Origin: Mucilaginibacter daejeonensis
GTDB taxonomy: Bacteria > Bacteroidota > Bacteroidia > Sphingobacteriales > Sphingobacteriaceae
Direction: 5' to 3'
Assembly (NCBI RefSeq): GCF_020783335.1
Contig: NZ_CP086068.1
Coordinates: forward strand, 1 to 64,000
Length of the DNA stretch: 64,000 nucleotides
Position 1 is the first letter of the stretch. Each line of letters opens with the position of its first letter. Of the stretch, positions 9,101 through 17,463 are shown one piece after another. The notes under the pieces are model-generated. The model searched no databases, was not told the origin of the DNA, and worked only from the letters and a program-made list of their open reading frames with translations. The position numbers and the translations under genes were made by a program.

Positions 9101-10875
9101 GCGGGAAGCAACTGGTGGTTGTCGGTGATACGAAACAATTGCCGCCAACCAGTTTCTTTGATAAGCTGAACACCGATGTAGAGGATGAAGATAATCAAAC
9201 TGCTGATATGCAGAGCATTCTCGGTATGTGTGATGGCCAAGGGGCACCGAGCAGTATGCTGAAATGGCATTATCGTAGCCGCCATGAGTCGCTGATCACT
9301 TTATCAAACCATGAGTTTTACGAAAATAAATTAGTGATATTCCCAAGTCCTGGTTCACGCCAAAGCCTTGGATTACGTTTTCATCACCTTTCAGACGCCG
9401 TATACGATCGTGGAAAAACACGTACTAACCCGGTAGAAGCAGAGAAAGTTGCTCAAGCGGTCATTGCCCATGCCAAACAGTCTCCTGAGCTAAGTTTAGG
9501 CGTTGTGGCTTTTAGTACCTCGCAAATGCAGGCCATACAAGCAGCATTAGAATTACAACGCCGTCACCACCCCGAAGTAGAAACATTTTTTAAAAATCAT
9601 CCACACGAGCCGTTCTTCATAAAAAATCTGGAGAATGTTCAGGGTGATGAGCGTGATGTGATCTATATAAGTATCGGCTACGGGCGGATAGACAATGGTA
9701 CTGTACCTATGAGTTTCGGCCCACTAAACAATGAGGGCGGCGAACGACGGTTGAATGTACTGATCACAAGAGCGAAGATGCGGTGTGAGGTGTTCACTAA
9801 TATTACTTCGGCAGATATACGTGTTACTGAAAATGCGAAATTTGGCATCCGTGCTTTAAAAAGCTTCTTGTATTTCGCGCAGTACGCAAAATTTGAGCAA
9901 AACAGCGAGCCAATAGTAACAGAAATAAGGCCATTTGAAGATGAGGTAGCAAACCAGTTGACCGCTTTGGGATATATTGTAAGAAGTAAGGTTGGGTCGG
10001 CAGGCTTTTATCTTGACCTTGCTATTGTTGACGAACATAACCCCGGGCGTTATATTATTGGAATTGAATGTGACGGGCAAAATTACGCCAAAGCCAGATC
10101 TGCTACAGACCGTGACCGTTTGCGGGAACAGGTACTGGAAATGTTTGGTTGGAGCATCTATCGAGTGTGGAGCACAGACTGGTACCGAAATCCCGAACGT
10201 GAACTAAAACGTCTGATTGAAGCTATTGAACAAGCTAAAGCCGTAACGGCCACTGTAGATCAGGAAATAAAAGTTTATGAGGAAGAGCAACGGCTTTTAG
10301 AGCGTGAGAAGGTTGAGGAAATAAGTACAAAGATCACTTACTATCAGCAAGCAACCCTGCCAGCCGCCATCGGTTATCAAGAAATGCATTTGCACTCTTT
10401 CGGTAATTTGGCAGCCTGGATCACCGAAGTAGTAAAAGTTGAAAGCCCTGTGCATTTTGATGAAATGGCCCGGCGTATGGTGGAAGCAGCAGGTTTATCA
10501 AAAGTGGGGTCGCGTATAAAGTATACACTTACACAAGCTTGCAATTTTAGCGAGCAGAATGGCTTGATCAAGATGAAAGGCGAGTTTCTTTGGCATAATG
10601 AAATGGAAGAACCCGTGATCCGTGATCGCAGTCAACTTCCGGCTTCTTCAAGAAGATTACAGATCATTGCACCGGAAGAACTTAATTTAGCGATCAAACA
10701 AGTTGTATCTGAAGCGATCGCCATCACTGATGAAGCCGCTGCAACGTTGGTTGCCAAGCTATTTGGCTTTAGTAGAGTTACCGAAGAAATGAAACTTATA
10801 CTGATGGAGTCGATCAAGATCGCAGAGCACAACGGAACTGTAAAAAAGGAAAATGGATTTCTTAAACAATGTTGA
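6193..10875 (+). CDS. DUF4011 SF1 helicase with Vsr-like nuclease and DUF3320
   Basis: A 1560-residue multidomain protein, probably an anti-phage defence effector. The N-terminus is DUF4011 (SRKELLDLGLRNPLLNYK). An SF1 helicase follows: Walker A GPPGTGKS at residues 321-328, a long alpha-helical insertion, Walker B FDEAS at about 953-957, then QLPPTSFF and late helicase motifs (ENVQGDERDVI, NVLITRAK). Residues about 1247-1350 look like a Vsr/DUF559 PD-(D/E)xK-type nuclease (YLDLAIVD, GIECDG, a conserved WS-x-W end). The last 150 residues resemble DUF3320. This order is known from the helicases called Hhe type in defence catalogues. I chose ATG 6193, where DUF4011 begins, over TTG 6175. A promoter lies just upstream. 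It stands alone between two recombinases and ends 2 bases from a convergent ORF6N relic. Confidence 0.85.
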   Translation: MLESIKAKLESSRKELLDLGLRNPLLNYKTPKGKGLKIVQERSEFIFDILARQNKAMTFLGIPEKKGNKGNQEAVEDDTEVPELAQPTEESYQDTKLQTSETEQKLQTRLLNTYYFSRTSIEEQGVNILYLALGMLKWYEQGNTETPRYAPLLLIPVELERSSAQERFRLKYTGSDIGANLSLQAKMKADFNLSIPDLPDSEDMNVNSYFKLIEDHIAKEQLWSVENDEIELGFFSFGKFMIYNDLDAAKWPDTHQPGSHENILALFETGFQSDYQPDDEDNKDLDEETNANALFKVVDADSSQMQAILAVNEGHDLVIQGPPGTGKSQTITNIIADAIGQGKKVLFVAEKMAALEVVKRRLDSVQLGEACLELHSHKANKRDLLEELKRVMELGRPSVNQLEQEVQQLANSRDELNSYCNAVNTAIAGSGLSTNQVIGYLLQIDKVVGQQHLLKISLPDIDHWNAEKIREASAICDRLQARLSDIGTPQNLLFWGSEITVLLPHEKGPVLEQVRQAGQAVTALRELSERVQTSTGLGLADDGNSLNFLITELEVASKAPDLTGLDIGSDVWLLKKQDIRDLIDIGQALDLLYKDHKDKLMPEAWSQDILDIRQNLVAHGKKWYKFLIGSYGQANQRLASFLKVGLPDELSEKLKIVDTISEARRMENEMAALEPLAASLFGSRWLKQRSEWASLSRAAEYLADVHQRFAETRISRQLFEFLKHNDAATSAADLLSEFKQHAANIESQRIATFATLKLNESRGVKQSEIAAMTFRAQSAFWLKRAERFAELQLVIDWNNLAQAASQAGFDFLVDVSTGWEFAAQWLKTSLLKTWYEYLIEQAFKLNPALTQFERVSHESVIDQFKRLDQLNLVYNRARVALKHWENIPKQQAGGQVNVLRTEFNRRARHMAIRKLVEEAGAAMQAIKPVWMMSPMSIANFLPPGSIQFDLVIFDEASQVRPVDALGAIMRGKQLVVVGDTKQLPPTSFFDKLNTDVEDEDNQTADMQSILGMCDGQGAPSSMLKWHYRSRHESLITLSNHEFYENKLVIFPSPGSRQSLGLRFHHLSDAVYDRGKTRTNPVEAEKVAQAVIAHAKQSPELSLGVVAFSTSQMQAIQAALELQRRHHPEVETFFKNHPHEPFFIKNLENVQGDERDVIYISIGYGRIDNGTVPMSFGPLNNEGGERRLNVLITRAKMRCEVFTNITSADIRVTENAKFGIRALKSFLYFAQYAKFEQNSEPIVTEIRPFEDEVANQLTALGYIVRSKVGSAGFYLDLAIVDEHNPGRYIIGIECDGQNYAKARSATDRDRLREQVLEMFGWSIYRVWSTDWYRNPERELKRLIEAIEQAKAVTATVDQEIKVYEEEQRLLEREKVEEISTKITYYQQATLPAAIGYQEMHLHSFGNLAAWITEVVKVESPVHFDEMARRMVEAAGLSKVGSRIKYTLTQACNFSEQNGLIKMKGEFLWHNEMEEPVIRDRSQLPASSRRLQIIAPEELNLAIKQVVSEAIAITDEAAATLVAKLFGFSRVTEEMKLILMESIKIAEHNGTVKKENGFLKQC

Positions 10876-10877
10876 AC

Positions 10878-11423
10878 TCACTCCTCTGGTTTATAACCGA
10901 TCCTCCGTCTGCCGCTGACCGACGGCTTGGATGATTCTATTTTATTGGATAACTCGTCGAGGTAGGCAAATACAATCTCCATATTCTTTCCTTGGTTGAA
11001 AAGCTCGTTCCTGATCTTCTCGATCTCCAACCTTATCTCGGTGGTATCAGCAAGAACCTGACGGACTTGAACGAATATTCGCATGATGCGCCGATTTACC
11101 TGTATCGCTGCTGGGCTGTTCAATATACTCGAAAGCATACTGATACCCAACTCCGTGAACGCCATCGGAGCATACTTGAAATGCTGCCCTTGTTTTAAGG
11201 TGCCAAAATGGCTCCTTAAAACTTTATATTCATCAGGTGTTAATTCAAACATGAAATCTTCACCATCGAAGCGCTCAATGTTCCTTCTGACCTGACGTTT
11301 GAGTTATTTGGTCTCTACATCATATAGTTCGGCAAGGTCGTTGTCTAACATCACTTTGTGACGTCTGATGTAGTATATTTTACTGGAGATCATCTCTTCG
11401 GGTACTACTAAATTATCTTTCAT
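10878..11423 (-). pseudogene. ORF6N-domain protein, broken by an in-frame stop
   Basis: The minus strand encodes a typical ORF6N protein of phages and mobile elements, a KilA-N-related DNA-binding family. Reading from an ATG at 11421-11423 gives an opening helix region with SSKIYYIRRHKVMLDNDLAE, then ...YDVETK followed by TAA at 11304-11306, then in the same frame LKRQVRRNIERF and FMFELTPDEYKVLRS. The usual family sequence runs straight through this point, so a single substitution has made a stop codon 40. The remaining open part (10878-11252) contains the AFTELGISMLSSILNS region and a C-terminal coiled coil. Either it is a pseudogene or a shortened product starts at the internal Met. It converges with the helicase gene, 2 bases apart. 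Confidence 0.85.
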
Positions 11424-11446
11424 GACCAAAATGATTTAAAGGGTTG

Positions 11447-12718
11447 TCACGAACTGTGACAACCTTGTGTAACATGAACTACTTTATTGAGCTGTCCAGC
11501 CAGCTTGTTTTTAAGCTGCGTCATATCCTCACTAATCTTGTGATCCATCACATTGGCATATATCTGCGTTGTTTTGATGCTGGTGTGACCCATCATTTTC
11601 GCGACACTTTCAATCGGAACGCCGTTATTTAAGGTTACGGTCGTTGCAAAAGTATGTCTGGCTATGTGGAAGGTCAGTGGCTTTTCGATGTTGCAGATGT
11701 CCGCTATCTCTTTAAGATAAGCATTCATTTTTTGATTACTCATGACCGGGAGCAAAGTATCCTTAACCGAGCATTGGGAATGATCCTCATAAGCATGGAT
11801 AATAGATAACGCTACCGGCAGAATCGGTATCCTTGATATGGTATCTGTCTTTTGCCGGTTCGTATATATCCAAAGGTCTCCATCGATACCCTGTATCAAT
11901 TCTGAACGTTTAAGTTTATGAACATCGACATAAGCCAGGCCGGTATAGCAACAAAATACGAACATATCTCTCACAGTCCTTAGCCGCTCTATTTTGAATT
12001 CCTTTTTAATCAGGCAGTCTAACTCTTCCTTGGTCAATACTTCCCGGTGTACGGCCTTTTGTTTTGGCTTATAGTTGATATATGGATCAACGTTAAGCCA
12101 ACCTTTACCAAGGCAGATGCGAACTATCTTGCCCAGGTTCTTGATGTATTTGATGGCCGAGTTATTACCACACTTCCGAACGCTTCGCAGATAATACTCA
12201 AAGTCATTGAGGAATGCGAAATTGATCTTTGAAACCGGGATGTCGGAAACATGATATTCCTCCTCAATAAAATTCTTGACATGCATTAGGCATGTTTCGT
12301 AACGCTGCAACGTACTCTTTTCATACTCCTGACCTATTAACGTCCGCATCTTGTTGTTGTGGTCTTCAAATACGACCAGTAGATTTCGACTCTTTTCAAC
12401 CTTCCCAACGAATCGGTTTTTTATTGTTTCAGCAGTGATTGTCTCATCAGCAGAGGTCATCTGACGCTGTAGTTCAAAGATCTGATATTGTAAGTTTTCG
12501 AGGAAGGCGTTAAGGGTTTTCGTTTCTTGTTTTGTGCCGATTGCCCTACCAGTAGCGCCATCCCATTTTAAAGGTTCGCATTTGCGTCCTGTTGTCAGCT
12601 CTGTGCGCTGGCCGTCTACGGTAATCCGCAAATAGATGGGCTTTCCGCCCCCAGAATAATTTTTGGGCTTTCTCAGTGAGAAAAGCAACGAGAGTGTGGT
12701 TCTCATACCTTTGATCAA
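11447..12718 (-). CDS. Tyrosine recombinase (second integrase)
   Basis: A 423-residue recombinase of the same broad family as the one at 4714, but diverged and on the opposite strand. The N-terminal arm-binding segment (KPIYLRITVDGQRTELTTG) and SAM-like domain precede the catalytic domain. The box HIARHTFATT, then MMGH and the nucleophile Tyr in QIYANV, are present; the first Arg is again replaced (TGLAYVDV). Two ATGs, at 12718 and 12706, could start it; the second begins at MRTTLSLLF, close to where family members usually begin. It lies next to tRNA-Asp, whose 3' end faces it, which fits an integrase of an element inserted at that tRNA. The ORF6N relic is directly downstream in the same direction. 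Confidence 0.9.
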   Translation of the reverse strand: MIKGMRTTLSLLFSLRKPKNYSGGGKPIYLRITVDGQRTELTTGRKCEPLKWDGATGRAIGTKQETKTLNAFLENLQYQIFELQRQMTSADETITAETIKNRFVGKVEKSRNLLVVFEDHNNKMRTLIGQEYEKSTLQRYETCLMHVKNFIEEEYHVSDIPVSKINFAFLNDFEYYLRSVRKCGNNSAIKYIKNLGKIVRICLGKGWLNVDPYINYKPKQKAVHREVLTKEELDCLIKKEFKIERLRTVRDMFVFCCYTGLAYVDVHKLKRSELIQGIDGDLWIYTNRQKTDTISRIPILPVALSIIHAYEDHSQCSVKDTLLPVMSNQKMNAYLKEIADICNIEKPLTFHIARHTFATTVTLNNGVPIESVAKMMGHTSIKTTQIYANVMDHKISEDMTQLKNKLAGQLNKVVHVTQGCHSS

Positions 12719-12897
12719 TTAAAAGTTTCAAATTTGATTAATTGGTCATCGGAAATCAAGATGTTCAATTGCTGAACGAGCTGCATTTCAACCCCTTGCG
12801 GGTTGATTCGGGAGTTGTTTTACAAGTTTTGAATGACTCCCGAATTACTCACCTCAGCTATGAGCTTTAATGAATATTTTGGAGTACCGTATAAACG

Positions 12898-12933
12898 AAA
12901 AACGCCTTAAATGATGTCATTTAAGGCGTTTTT
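12898..12933. terminator. Bidirectional intrinsic terminator after tRNA-Asp
   Basis: A perfect 14-bp stem (12901-12914 with 12917-12930) and a 2-base loop, with an A-tract before and a T-tract after. It ends the tRNA-Asp transcript on the minus strand and can also work in the other direction. Confidence 0.85.
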
Positions 12934-12955
12934 ACTGTCGTTAATATTGACTTTG

Positions 12956-13029
12956 CGGAATGGACGGGACTCGAACCCGCGACCCCATGCGTGACAGGCA
13001 TGTATTCTAACCAGCTGAACTACCACTCC
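12956..13029 (-). tRNA. tRNA-Asp (GTC)
   Basis: The minus strand folds as a full cloverleaf: acceptor GGAGTGG/CCATTCC with one G-T pair, D-arm with AGTTCAGCTGGTTAGAAT, anticodon stem CATGC/GCATG enclosing the loop CTGTCAC (anticodon GTC), and T-arm with GGTTCGAGTCC. CCA is not encoded. Its 3' end points at the integrase at 11447-12718, so it is a plausible insertion site of the accessory region. Confidence 0.95.
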
Positions 13030-13091
13030 TCCCGTTTGGGATTGCAAATATAGAGATCAGTTTTAAGACTCCCAAATTTATTTGAAATATC

Positions 13092-14165
13092 TTAAGCTAC
13101 TGTTCCTTCTTTCAATTTCTCCGCGTTCTCGGCAAATTGTAATGATTCCATGATCTCTTGCAGGTCACCGTTCATCACGTTGGGCAGGTTGTATATTGTC
13201 AACCCGATGCGGTGCTCCGTAACACGGCCTTGAGGATAGTTATAGGTACGCACCTTGGCAGAACGGTCACCGGTAGATACCATGGTCTTTCTTTTTTTCG
13301 AGGTCTCTTCCAGGTGCTTTTGCAGCTCTACTTCGTATATACGTGAACGCAATACCTGCAGGGCCTTGTCGTAGTTCTTCAACTGCGACTTCTGATCCTG
13401 GCATTGGGCCACGATGCCGGTAGGGATGTGTGTAAGTCGCACGGCTGAGTAGGTGGTGTTCACCGACTGTCCACCCGGGCCTGAGGCGCAGAAAAGATCT
13501 TTACGGATATCGCTTACCTTCAAGTCGATGTCGAACTCATCGGCCTCCGGTAATACCACTACCGATGCAGCAGAGGTGTGTACACGGCCCTGGGTCTCGG
13601 TATCAGGCACGCGTTGTACCCGGTGTACGCCCGACTCGTATTTCAGCGTACCATAGGCATCCTCGGCATTAACATTGAACACGATCTCTTTATAACCTCC
13701 AGAGGTACCTTCAGTGTAATCCACCAGTTCGGTCTTCCAGCCCATGCGCTCACAGTAGCGCATGTACATGCGGTAAAGGTCGCCTGCAAAAAGGGCAGCC
13801 TCATCGCCACCGGTACCACCGCGGATCTCCACGATTGCTGGGCGCGCATCTTCAGGGTCTTTAGGGATCAGCATCAAGCGGATCTCTTCTTCCTTCTCAT
13901 CGCGCTGCACCAGCAAGGCATCCAGTTCGGCCTTGGCCATTTCTCTGAATTCCTCATCCTTTTCGGTGGCCAGGATCTCTTTATTAGCATCTATATTGCT
14001 GATGATGTTCTTGTAGATCTTATATTGGTCCACTACAGCGGTAAGATCCTTGTATTCTTTATTCAATTGAGCAAAACGCTTCATATCGGCCATCGCATCG
14101 GGGCTGCTTAGCTCGCCCTCTACCGTTTGCCAGCGGTCGCGTATCAACTCTAACTTATCTAACAT
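13092..14165 (-). CDS. prfA: Peptide chain release factor 1
   Basis: RF1 recognises UAA and UAG in the ribosomal A site and triggers release of the finished protein. The 357 residues match the usual length. The GGQ catalytic motif is at residues 231-233 within GPGGQSVNTTYSAVR, and the codon-reading region has the RF1-type P-x-T form (VPDTETQGRVHTS), not the SPF of RF2. I chose the ATG at 14165, which gives MLDKLELIRDRW; the longer frame to 14225 adds 20 residues with no family support. It lies 62 bases downstream of the tRNA-Asp locus and probably has its own promoter in the gap before lpxH. Confidence 0.97.
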   Translation of the reverse strand: MLDKLELIRDRWQTVEGELSSPDAMADMKRFAQLNKEYKDLTAVVDQYKIYKNIISNIDANKEILATEKDEEFREMAKAELDALLVQRDEKEEEIRLMLIPKDPEDARPAIVEIRGGTGGDEAALFAGDLYRMYMRYCERMGWKTELVDYTEGTSGGYKEIVFNVNAEDAYGTLKYESGVHRVQRVPDTETQGRVHTSAASVVVLPEADEFDIDLKVSDIRKDLFCASGPGGQSVNTTYSAVRLTHIPTGIVAQCQDQKSQLKNYDKALQVLRSRIYEVELQKHLEETSKKRKTMVSTGDRSAKVRTYNYPQGRVTEHRIGLTIYNLPNVMNGDLQEIMESLQFAENAEKLKEGTVA

Positions 14166-14341
14166 GGTCTGTTCGTTTAAAAAGGCTTTTCGTAGGTGAG
14201 GTATAAGATCGCACGAACACTTCATGACTCACCTCAGCTTACGAAAAAAGTTCACAAAGGTACGAAAGAAAGCCCATATAAATATGAGCTACAATGGTTT
14301 GATGGGTAAGCGCAGCGTAAAATGTAGGAGGCGGCGGCGGA

Positions 14342-15112
14342 CTACAGCTGTACCTCTTTTTCGGCTACCTCAAAATATTCGAGGCTCACTACGCCGTTGT
14401 GCATCACGGCGTATGAGTTGCTGAACACCCATTCGCCCAGGTTGATATATTCGGTTAGGTCGGTGAGTTTTACTACCATAGGGATGTGACGGTGGCCAAA
14501 TATCATGTAGTCGTAGTGGGTGGTCTTCAGCGTCTCGCGCGAAAAGCTGACCAGCCACTCGTTCTCAAACAGTTTTTGCTCGTTGGAGGCAGCGTTGGCT
14601 AAACGGCTGTGTTGTGACCACCGGTTGGCTATGCCCACGCCAAAATTAGGGTGCAGGCGCTCAAAGAACCACTGGCACAAGCGGCTTCTGAATATCTTTT
14701 TCAGGAACTTGTATTTATTGTCGCCCGGGCCCAAGCCATCGCCATGATGCAAGTAGATGCGTTTGCCTTGTCGCTCCAGCACCAGCTCATCGCTAATGAT
14801 CGTGGCACCCAGCTCGTTCACAAAGTAGTCGAACATCCACATATCATGGTTGCCTTTGAACAGATAGAGCTTCACGCCGGCATCTACCAGTTCGGCCAGT
14901 TTACCTAAAAAGCGGATGTAGCCTTTGGGCACCACCGTCCTGTATTCGAACCAGAAATCGAACACATCGCCTACCAGGAAGAGTTCAGCAACATCGTGCT
15001 TGATGCTATCCAACCACCTAACAATGCGGGCCTCACGTTCACGGCTGCTGGCGTAACCCAAAGCGCCTAAGTGAATATCGGATGCAAAGTAGATCTTGGT
15101 GCGTGCTGTCAT
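14342..15112 (-). CDS. lpxH: UDP-2,3-diacylglucosamine diphosphatase (LpxH-type)
   Basis: A calcineurin-like metallophosphoesterase that cleaves UDP-2,3-diacylglucosamine to lipid X in lipid A synthesis, at the inner face of the cytoplasmic membrane. All metal motifs are visible in order: DIHLG, GDVFDFW, GNHDMWMF, HHGDG and GHRHIP. The 256 residues fit the Bacteroidota form. I chose the ATG at 15112 (MTARTKIYF), right before the first strand; the frame to 15184 adds 24 unsupported residues. It is about 100 bases after the FAD reductase gene, on the same strand, and may be read from that operon. Confidence 0.88.
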   Translation of the reverse strand: MTARTKIYFASDIHLGALGYASSREREARIVRWLDSIKHDVAELFLVGDVFDFWFEYRTVVPKGYIRFLGKLAELVDAGVKLYLFKGNHDMWMFDYFVNELGATIISDELVLERQGKRIYLHHGDGLGPGDNKYKFLKKIFRSRLCQWFFERLHPNFGVGIANRWSQHSRLANAASNEQKLFENEWLVSFSRETLKTTHYDYMIFGHRHIPMVVKLTDLTEYINLGEWVFSNSYAVMHNGVVSLEYFEVAEKEVQL

Positions 15113-15213
15113 ATCGATGTGCTTCCAAAAATAACCTTTTGCCGCCATACACGGTAATACGTGTTCACTAAAAAGGGATCGCATCGAAATGTGCCAGTGT
15201 GATCAAATAACGA

Positions 15214-16341
15214 TCAGCTCCACGGCTTACCATGCGTGCCTTTAATGATCAGGTCGCTAAGGCCAGGAATAATATTAATGCCCTTCACGGCCACATGCAT
15301 CAGGTCCTTATTATCGAAAAGTGATTGCAGGCGCCTGCCGAACCATAACCGCATTGCAAAGTGCCGGTTCCAATCGCGCTTGTAAGTGTTTTCTAAGGCG
15401 AGTCTGTCTTTTGGGTTGAATGGTTTACCCGGCCGGTAATATTTGATGATGGCGGCTGATAGCAGGCGCGCCGAGTGCATGGCAATGGTCATGCCGTTGC
15501 CGCATAGCGGGGCGATCATGCCGGCGGTATCGCCACTCATGAGGATGTGGCCGTGTACCAGTTCCTTTTTTTCGAACGATACCTCGTTGATCACCTCGGG
15601 CTTATCATAAAGCCATTCGGCACTTTCGTATATCGCCTTTTGATAGGGGTTCTGAGCGAATACCTGCGCTTGCAATTCTTCGATACTGCCATAACGCCGC
15701 AGATCATCACGGTGCGAAAGGGAACACACGCAATAGCGGTCGCCTTCGATCTTCGACATACCGCAATAGCCATTGCTAAAGGTATTGAGCTGGATCATGT
15801 CATCGGGCAGGTCGATCTGTGCGTGCATCTTGATACCTACGTATGGGCTGCGCCTGGTGAAGAATCGTCGCTTGAGTTTATTATCGAGGTTGGACCGTTT
15901 ACCAAAAGCGCCGATCACTAAGAGTGCGGTGAACGTTTCGACACGGGTGATCACCGTGAATAGGCCGTCAGCGAACTGGATGTCGTCGGCCTGCGTGTCT
16001 AAAGCGAACCTCACCCCACTGGCCATACATAGCTGATATAAATAGTGATCGAGCGTATAACGACTGATACCGAATCCGCCCAGATCAAGGTCTTTGGTAT
16101 GCTGTGCACCACGCCAGGAGGTAAGTCGCAAACGCTTGATATGCGCAGCGCCAAGCGCGAAAACATCAACGCCTATCGACTCTAAAAAGGGAAGTACCTC
16201 GTTAGAGATGTATTCGCCGCAAACACGATGAAAGGGATAGCTACGTTTTTCGATAACGGTGACCAGCAGCCCGGCCCGGCTCAGTAATAAGGCATTCACG
16301 AGTCCGGCCAGCCCACCTCCAACAATGATCACATCGGCCAT
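15214..16341 (-). CDS. FAD-dependent oxidoreductase (geranylgeranyl-reductase-like)
   Basis: A flavoprotein of the UbiH/geranylgeranyl reductase superfamily. The dinucleotide-binding GGGLAG loop is at residues 8-13, with the FAD-binding EKRSYPFHRVCGEY segment next and the second FAD motif GDTAGMIAPLCGNGM near residue 275. It starts 3 bases after the stop of the type III polyketide synthase, so the two are translated together; it probably reduces or hydroxylates the polyketide product or its lipid starter. I know such oxidoreductases as common neighbours of type III polyketide synthases in Bacteroidota. The substrate is unknown. Confidence 0.85.
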   Translation of the reverse strand: MADVIIVGGGLAGLVNALLLSRAGLLVTVIEKRSYPFHRVCGEYISNEVLPFLESIGVDVFALGAAHIKRLRLTSWRGAQHTKDLDLGGFGISRYTLDHYLYQLCMASGVRFALDTQADDIQFADGLFTVITRVETFTALLVIGAFGKRSNLDNKLKRRFFTRRSPYVGIKMHAQIDLPDDMIQLNTFSNGYCGMSKIEGDRYCVCSLSHRDDLRRYGSIEELQAQVFAQNPYQKAIYESAEWLYDKPEVINEVSFEKKELVHGHILMSGDTAGMIAPLCGNGMTIAMHSARLLSAAIIKYYRPGKPFNPKDRLALENTYKRDWNRHFAMRLWFGRRLQSLFDNKDLMHVAVKGINIIPGLSDLIIKGTHGKPWS

Positions 16342-16344
16342 GGA

Positions 16345-17454
16345 TCATTGCATTTTGAGCACCATACCCTCTACGGTAAGCCCCGGACCAAAGGCAAAGC
16401 TGACCAGGTTGGTGTTGCTTAACTGTTTACCGGCCGCCATCATTTTATTTAACACGAATAAGATCGTGGCCGATGACATATTACCATATTGCCGCAATAC
16501 TTCGTAAGCGTACAGGTTGCTTTCTTCGGGTAGTTCAAGCGCTTGCTCTACAGCCTCCAATATCTTTTTGCCTCCTGGGTGGATGGCATACGCACCGATA
16601 TTGCTGAACTCGAGACCTGCCTTTTGCAACAAACGCTCAGTAACACCTTTAATGTGCTTGCGGATCTGCTTGGCCACTTTTGAGGTCAGCTTCATCTCGA
16701 AACCGGTATTGCCCACATACCAGCCCATCTCGCTGCGGCTCTCAGGCATGAACTCTGAGTAGAAGGTCTTTAGCTCCAGGGCTGGCGCATCGCTGCCCCT
16801 GTTCGACGAGTTCTCGATCAGTGCCGCGGCCGACCCATCAGCGAAGAGCGAGTTGGCCACCCAATTATCCAACGTATTGTGTTTTTGAAAATGCAGCGTG
16901 CAAAGCTCTACACTCACCAACAGCACTTTGGCGTTAGGCTCGGCACGGCATATGTGGTCGGCTGCTTTAAGGCCATTGATGGCGCCATAACAGCCCATGA
17001 AGTTGATGCAAGTGCGTTCGGTATGTTTGGATAGTCCCAGGCGCTCCACCAGGTCTATATCGATGCCCGGGGCATACATTCCTGTGCAACTTACGGTGAC
17101 CAGGTGGGTGATCTGGCTATATATCGACTCATTATACCGCGACAGGCAATCCCGGGCAGCGGCCACGGCCACTTCGATCGCCTTTTGCTGATAAAGCGTC
17201 ATGCGCTTTTCGGTGGTCACAAAGGGCTCCAGGTCAGCGGTCGGCTCAAAAAAGGTACGGTCGGCTGGGTCTGCCGAAAAATCATCGATCACGGTGTAAC
17301 GCGTTTCGATGCCCGAACCTTCGTAAATGCTTTTGAGCAGTTTGGAGTGATCAGTGCTCAGGCCGAACGCATCGGCCATGAACTCATACGCTTGTTGCTG
17401 CGTTACCTGCGCTGGCGGGTTAGCGATGCCTATTGAACTGATACAACTGCCCAT
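16345..17454 (-). CDS. Type III polyketide synthase
   Basis: A chalcone/stilbene-synthase-fold enzyme that extends an acyl-CoA starter with malonyl-CoA. The catalytic triad is visible: Cys155 in NFMGCYGAIN, His292 in AIHPGGKKI and Asn325 in QYGNMSSAT. The 369 residues fit the family. Bacterial relatives make alkylpyrones or alkylresorcinols from long-chain starters, which would suit the cytoplasmic membrane, but the product cannot be read from the sequence. It lies between a YceI-like protein (9 bases upstream) and an FAD reductase (3 bases downstream), forming a tight operon. A methyltransferase of the type often found with this pair is 28 kb away at 45089-45787. Confidence 0.92.
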   Translation of the reverse strand: MGSCISSIGIANPPAQVTQQQAYEFMADAFGLSTDHSKLLKSIYEGSGIETRYTVIDDFSADPADRTFFEPTADLEPFVTTEKRMTLYQQKAIEVAVAAARDCLSRYNESIYSQITHLVTVSCTGMYAPGIDIDLVERLGLSKHTERTCINFMGCYGAINGLKAADHICRAEPNAKVLLVSVELCTLHFQKHNTLDNWVANSLFADGSAAALIENSSNRGSDAPALELKTFYSEFMPESRSEMGWYVGNTGFEMKLTSKVAKQIRKHIKGVTERLLQKAGLEFSNIGAYAIHPGGKKILEAVEQALELPEESNLYAYEVLRQYGNMSSATILFVLNKMMAAGKQLSNTNLVSFAFGPGLTVEGMVLKMQ

Positions 17455-17463
17455 ACATAATTG

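Noticed and set aside
10878..12718. Prophage
   Set aside because: Apart from one ORF6N relic and integrases there are no capsid, tail, terminase or lysis genes.
13578..14111. 177-residue frame antisense to prfA
   Set aside because: prfA is certain on the other strand, and this frame has no recognisable domain.
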